Source: an uncultured Eubacteriales bacterium
GTDB taxonomy: Bacteria > Bacillota > Clostridia > Oscillospirales > QAMX01
Assembly (NCBI GenBank): GCA_905205975.1
Contig: CAJLFQ010000050.1
Span: forward strand, 1 to 16,515
Direction: 5' to 3'
Length of the DNA stretch: 16,515 bases
Shown here: positions 13,614-16,515 of the stretch, in pieces
Numbering within the stretch: position 1 is the first letter of the stretch
Layout: every line of letters starts with the position of its first letter
The notes under the pieces: model-generated
Databases searched by the model: none
The model's input: only the letters and a program-made list of their open reading frames with translations
What the model was told of the DNA's origin: nothing
Program-made: the position numbers and the translations under genes

Positions 13614-14417
13614 TCAGTTTCCTTTCGTTGTTGAAGTGACTGCGCTTGCTGGAATGCCGAACAAGCGGCAGCCGTTTTGATAGGTCTGTGCCGTGGTTTC
13701 CTCAAAGGTTTCATTTCTCAGCGCCGCAATGGTTTCAATGGTATAGCGCAGAAAGGTTGAATCATTTCTGTGGCCGCGCATTGGGACCGGTGCCATATAT
13801 GGGCAATCGGTTTCCACCAGAAGCCGGTCTGCCGGTGTATATGCAGCTACGAGCGGCGCATAATGCGCGTTTTTGAAGGTCACAGTTCCGCCTAAGGCAA
13901 TATCATACCCAAGATTCAGCACCGTTCTGGCCGTTTCTACGCTGTTGGAAAAACAATGAAATACACCGGTTACCTGCCCACGGAATGCCTGAAGCATTGC
14001 AAGCGTATCTGTCAGTGCCTCACGTTCATGAATGATCACCGGCAGGTGCAGCTCCGCCGCCAAAGCCATCTGCGCTTCAAACAGCTGACGCTGAACCGCC
14101 CGCGGTGAAAAGTCATAGTGGTAATCCAATCCGATTTCGCCGATTGCCACGCATTTTTCGTGCCGCAGAAAGGGCTTCAGCTGTTCAGCCCAATCATTCG
14201 GTGCCGCAGCTGCTTCATGCGGATGAATACCGGCAGATGCATAGACAAACGAGTACCGTTCCGCCAGCGCCGCAGAAGCAGCCGTACTGTTCAGATCACA
14301 TGCCGCATTCAGGATCAGCCCCACACCGTTGCCGGGCATCCCCGCCAGCAGCGTATCACGGTCCTCGTCAAAGCGAGCATTGTCATAATGGGCATGGGTG
14401 TCAAAAATCGGGTGCAT
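13614..14417 (-). CDS. tatD: TatD family metal-dependent DNase/hydrolase
   Basis: TatD proteins are metal-dependent nucleases of the amidohydrolase-like TIM-barrel fold, with roles in DNA repair and fragmentation. Taking the ATG at 14417 (267 residues), the metal ligands are all present: H8 and H10 in DTHAH, E94 in GEIGLDYHYD, H130 in VIIHERE, H154 in HCFS and D204 in ETDCPY. The gene starts 3 bases after the metG stop; an in-frame TTG at 14423 overlaps that stop and is an alternative. No strong Shine-Dalgarno site is visible, so coupling to metG translation is likely. Following metG is the usual place for tatD in Firmicutes. Confidence 0.94.
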   Translation of the reverse strand: MHPIFDTHAHYDNARFDEDRDTLLAGMPGNGVGLILNAACDLNSTAASAALAERYSFVYASAGIHPHEAAAAPNDWAEQLKPFLRHEKCVAIGEIGLDYHYDFSPRAVQRQLFEAQMALAAELHLPVIIHEREALTDTLAMLQAFRGQVTGVFHCFSNSVETARTVLNLGYDIALGGTVTFKNAHYAPLVAAYTPADRLLVETDCPYMAPVPMRGHRNDSTFLRYTIETIAALRNETFEETTAQTYQNGCRLFGIPASAVTSTTKGN

Positions 14418-14419
14418 GT

Positions 14420-16354
14420 TCAACGAAGCTTGCTGCCCGGCTCCGTTGTATCCGGCAGGAAAACAACTTGGGCGCTGTCGTCAGCGCCGTCGCAGGCAAG
14501 AATCATGCCCTGACTTTCGACGCCGCAGAGCTTCGCCGGTTTCAGGTTGGCGACAAGAATCACCGTCTTGCCGATCAAATCAGCCGGCTGATACCACTGT
14601 GCAATGCCGGAAACAACCTGACGCTGTTCAAACCCGAGATCGACGGTCATTTTAAGCAGCTTTTTACTTTTTTTGACCGGTTCACACGTCAGAATGCGTG
14701 CTGCGCGGAGATCCGTTTCGCAGAAACGGTCGATCGTAATTTCGTCTCCAAGCGGTGCATATTCGCGCTTCGGCGCGCATGCAGCTTCATCTTCTGCTGC
14801 AATCTGCTCCAGAAGCGCTTTTTCGTCCAGCCGGGCGAACAGGACTTCCGGTGTTCCGATCGGCTCACCGGCCTTCAAGCCGCCGAACTGCTGAATCGAT
14901 TCATAATCCAACGCCTGCGTATTGAGCTGCTTGAAAATTTTGGCTGCGGTTTCAGGCAGGAACGCACGCAGCAGAACGGCTGCCGTGCGGATGGATTCCA
15001 GCAGGTGATAAAGCACTGTGCCAAGGCGTTCTTTTTTCTCCGGATCGTTGGCAAGCACCCAAGGTTCAGTTTCGTCGATATAGCGATTGGAGCGGCGCAG
15101 AAGCATCCAGATTTCGCCGAGTGCATCCGCGACACGCAGGTCGTTCATATCGGCTTCGACCGCTTCGACCGTATGCTGTGCCACACTGCGGAGGTCCTGA
15201 TCAACTTCTGTCAGGCTGCCGCAGGCAGGAACTATGCCGTCAAAGTATTTACCGGTCATGGCAAGGGTGCGGTTGACCAGATTACCAAGGATATTCGCCA
15301 GATCAGAATTGAAGCGTGCCGCCACCAGCTCATAGGTCAAGCTGCCGTCGGACGCAAACGGCATTTCGTTGAGCAGGAAATACCGGACTGCATCGACGCC
15401 GAAGTAACGGACCAGATCGTCTGCATAGATCACGTTGCCCTTGGATTTGGACATCTTTTCCCCGCCCATTAGGAGCCACGGGTGACCGAAAATCTTTTTC
15501 GGGAGCGGCTCGCCCAGCGCCATCAGGATGATCGGCCAGTAAATCGTATGGAAGCGCAGAATGTCTTTTCCGATCAGGTGGACGTCTGCCGGCCAGTATT
15601 TTTCATACATCTCGCTCGGATGGCCCGGACGGTAGCCCAAGCCCGTGATGTAGTTGGAAAGCGCGTCAATCCAGACATAAATCACATGACCCGGGTCAAA
15701 TTCCACCGGAATGCCCCAGGTAAACGTCGAGCGCGAAACACAAAGATCCAAAAGCCCCGGTTTCAGGAAGTTGTTGACCATTTCATTCCGTCTCGCCTTC
15801 GGCTGGATGAAATCCGGGTTCTCTTCGATGTGTTTCATCAGGCGGTCTGCATACTTTGAAAGCCGGAGAAAATACGCTTCCTCACTGGCCGGTTCCACTG
15901 CGCCGCCGCAGTCCGGGCATTTGCCGTCCACCAGCTGGGCATCGGTGTAGAACGATTCACAGGCGACACAGTAATGACCCGTGTATTTGGATTTGTAGAT
16001 ATCGCCCTGATCATAGAGCTTCTTGAAAATCTCAGAGACACTCTTTTCGTGGAATTCGTCCGTTGTGCGGATGAACTTATCGTACGAGACGTTCATCAGA
16101 TCCCAGATCCGGCGGACTTCCCCTGCGATATGATCGACATGTTCTTTCGGCGTGACGCCGGCAGCTTCAGCTTGCTGCTGGATTTTTTTGCCGTGTTCGT
16201 CTGTGCCGGTCATGAAGAAAACATCATAGCCGGTCAGGCGTTTATAGCGGGCAATCGCATCAGCCAGCACGGCTTCATATGTGTTGCCAATGTGCGGGAC
16301 GCGCGAGGTATAGGCAATCGCGGTCGTAATGTAAAACTTTCCTTTGTTATTCAT
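14420..16354 (-). CDS. metG: Methionyl-tRNA synthetase
   Basis: This class I enzyme charges tRNA-Met with methionine using ATP. With the ATG at 16354 the protein has 644 residues. The HIGH-type motif HIGN (21-24), the four zinc cysteines CVAC (129-132) and CPDC (146-149), and KMSKS (300-304) are all present. The C-terminal 105 residues (about 540-644) form the EMAP/Trbp111-like tRNA-binding domain, with ARIL and VVSGIA segments. An upstream in-frame TTG at 16414 lies close to the transcription start and has no ribosome site. The best ribosome site, GAGAGG, sits 13 bases ahead of the ATG, an unusually long gap. It heads the metG-tatD-oxidoreductase operon. The leader is about 70 bases, too short for a T-box. 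Confidence 0.97.
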   Translation of the reverse strand: MNNKGKFYITTAIAYTSRVPHIGNTYEAVLADAIARYKRLTGYDVFFMTGTDEHGKKIQQQAEAAGVTPKEHVDHIAGEVRRIWDLMNVSYDKFIRTTDEFHEKSVSEIFKKLYDQGDIYKSKYTGHYCVACESFYTDAQLVDGKCPDCGGAVEPASEEAYFLRLSKYADRLMKHIEENPDFIQPKARRNEMVNNFLKPGLLDLCVSRSTFTWGIPVEFDPGHVIYVWIDALSNYITGLGYRPGHPSEMYEKYWPADVHLIGKDILRFHTIYWPIILMALGEPLPKKIFGHPWLLMGGEKMSKSKGNVIYADDLVRYFGVDAVRYFLLNEMPFASDGSLTYELVAARFNSDLANILGNLVNRTLAMTGKYFDGIVPACGSLTEVDQDLRSVAQHTVEAVEADMNDLRVADALGEIWMLLRRSNRYIDETEPWVLANDPEKKERLGTVLYHLLESIRTAAVLLRAFLPETAAKIFKQLNTQALDYESIQQFGGLKAGEPIGTPEVLFARLDEKALLEQIAAEDEAACAPKREYAPLGDEITIDRFCETDLRAARILTCEPVKKSKKLLKMTVDLGFEQRQVVSGIAQWYQPADLIGKTVILVANLKPAKLCGVESQGMILACDGADDSAQVVFLPDTTEPGSKLR

Positions 16355-16384
16355 CGGTTTCGGTATTCCTCTCTTTATTGCACA

Positions 16385-16398
16385 GCGCAGGGTTGCGC
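16385..16398 (-). other. Small hairpin in the metG leader
   Basis: GCGCA, a 4-base loop and TGCGC form a short stem within the roughly 70-base leader. No T-run follows it. It may be incidental. Confidence 0.35.
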
Positions 16399-16431
16399 CA
16401 TACAGATTACGCAAAAAAACGATCTGATGAT

Positions 16432-16460
16432 ATTATAGCACACCTGCCGGTAGATTTCCA
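16432..16460 (-). promoter_or_regulatory. Extended -10 promoter for metG-tatD-oxidoreductase
   Basis: Minus-strand TGGAAA (16460-16455, four of six consensus bases), a 17-base spacer and TATAAT (16437-16432) preceded by TGC form an extended -10 promoter. The start would lie near 16425. Nothing else recognisable remains to the right edge. Confidence 0.85.
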
Positions 16461-16515
16461 TGCTTTTCTCAAATTTCTGCCGGCGTGCGCTAAAAAGCTG
16501 CGATAAAAAACGTCC

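Noticed and set aside
12774..13634. 286-codon open frame opposite the oxidoreductase gene
   Set aside because: Antisense image of a recognised gene; no motif or start signal.
14105..15472. 455-codon open frame on the plus strand opposite tatD and metG
   Set aside because: Low-complexity Arg/His/Cys composition, no ribosome site, and it lies over two certain genes.
16355..16431. T-box or SAM riboswitch before metG
   Set aside because: The predicted leader is about 70 bases, with only a 5-base hairpin and no terminator or T-box sequence.

Overview
The window looks like chromosomal housekeeping DNA from an anaerobic, moderate-GC member of the Clostridia, most probably an Oscillospiraceae-like gut bacterium. 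The clues are Gram-positive Shine-Dalgarno sites, sigma-A promoters with 17-base spacers, a perfect CIRCE operator in front of groES-groEL, a PflA-like radical SAM protein, a ferrous-iron transporter homologue, a CarD-type regulator and a metG-tatD operon. No mobile element, CRISPR array, rRNA or tRNA gene was seen. Taxonomy is inferred from gene content and motifs only.

Left part (1-2700): a 380-base stretch without a convincing gene holds several palindromes and the terminator of a GH36-like alpha-galactosidase gene (minus strand). That gene has its own perfect-consensus promoter and lies downstream of a small CarD-like transcription factor gene with a separate promoter.

Centre (2700-8340): two operons diverge from a compact region around 6737-6832. 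Leftwards run a PflA-like radical SAM protein, a PcrA/UvrD helicase (ATGA overlap) and an MscL mechanosensitive channel, ending at a strong terminator. Rightwards run a PhnP-like metallo-beta-lactamase-fold hydrolase and a second, longer MscL, also ending at a strong terminator. The two promoters physically overlap, and a perfect 15-base palindrome sits at the predicted start of the leftward transcript. Each arm therefore ends with an mscL paralogue.

Right part (8340-16515): groES-groEL (minus strand) is controlled by CIRCE, with helically spaced A-tracts upstream. Diverging from it is a FeoB-like gene whose GTPase domain lacks the usual G4 Asn and whose leader can form a terminator-like structure. 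Its stop codon overlaps the end of a convergent gene for a Gfo/Idh/MocA oxidoreductase. That oxidoreductase is the last gene of a tightly packed metG-tatD-oxidoreductase operon starting from an extended -10 promoter near the right edge.

I found no clearly new multi-gene defence or biosynthetic system. The observations most worth checking are the divergent promoter/operator between the two mscL-ending operons, the atypical FeoB, and the curved-DNA candidate upstream of groES.
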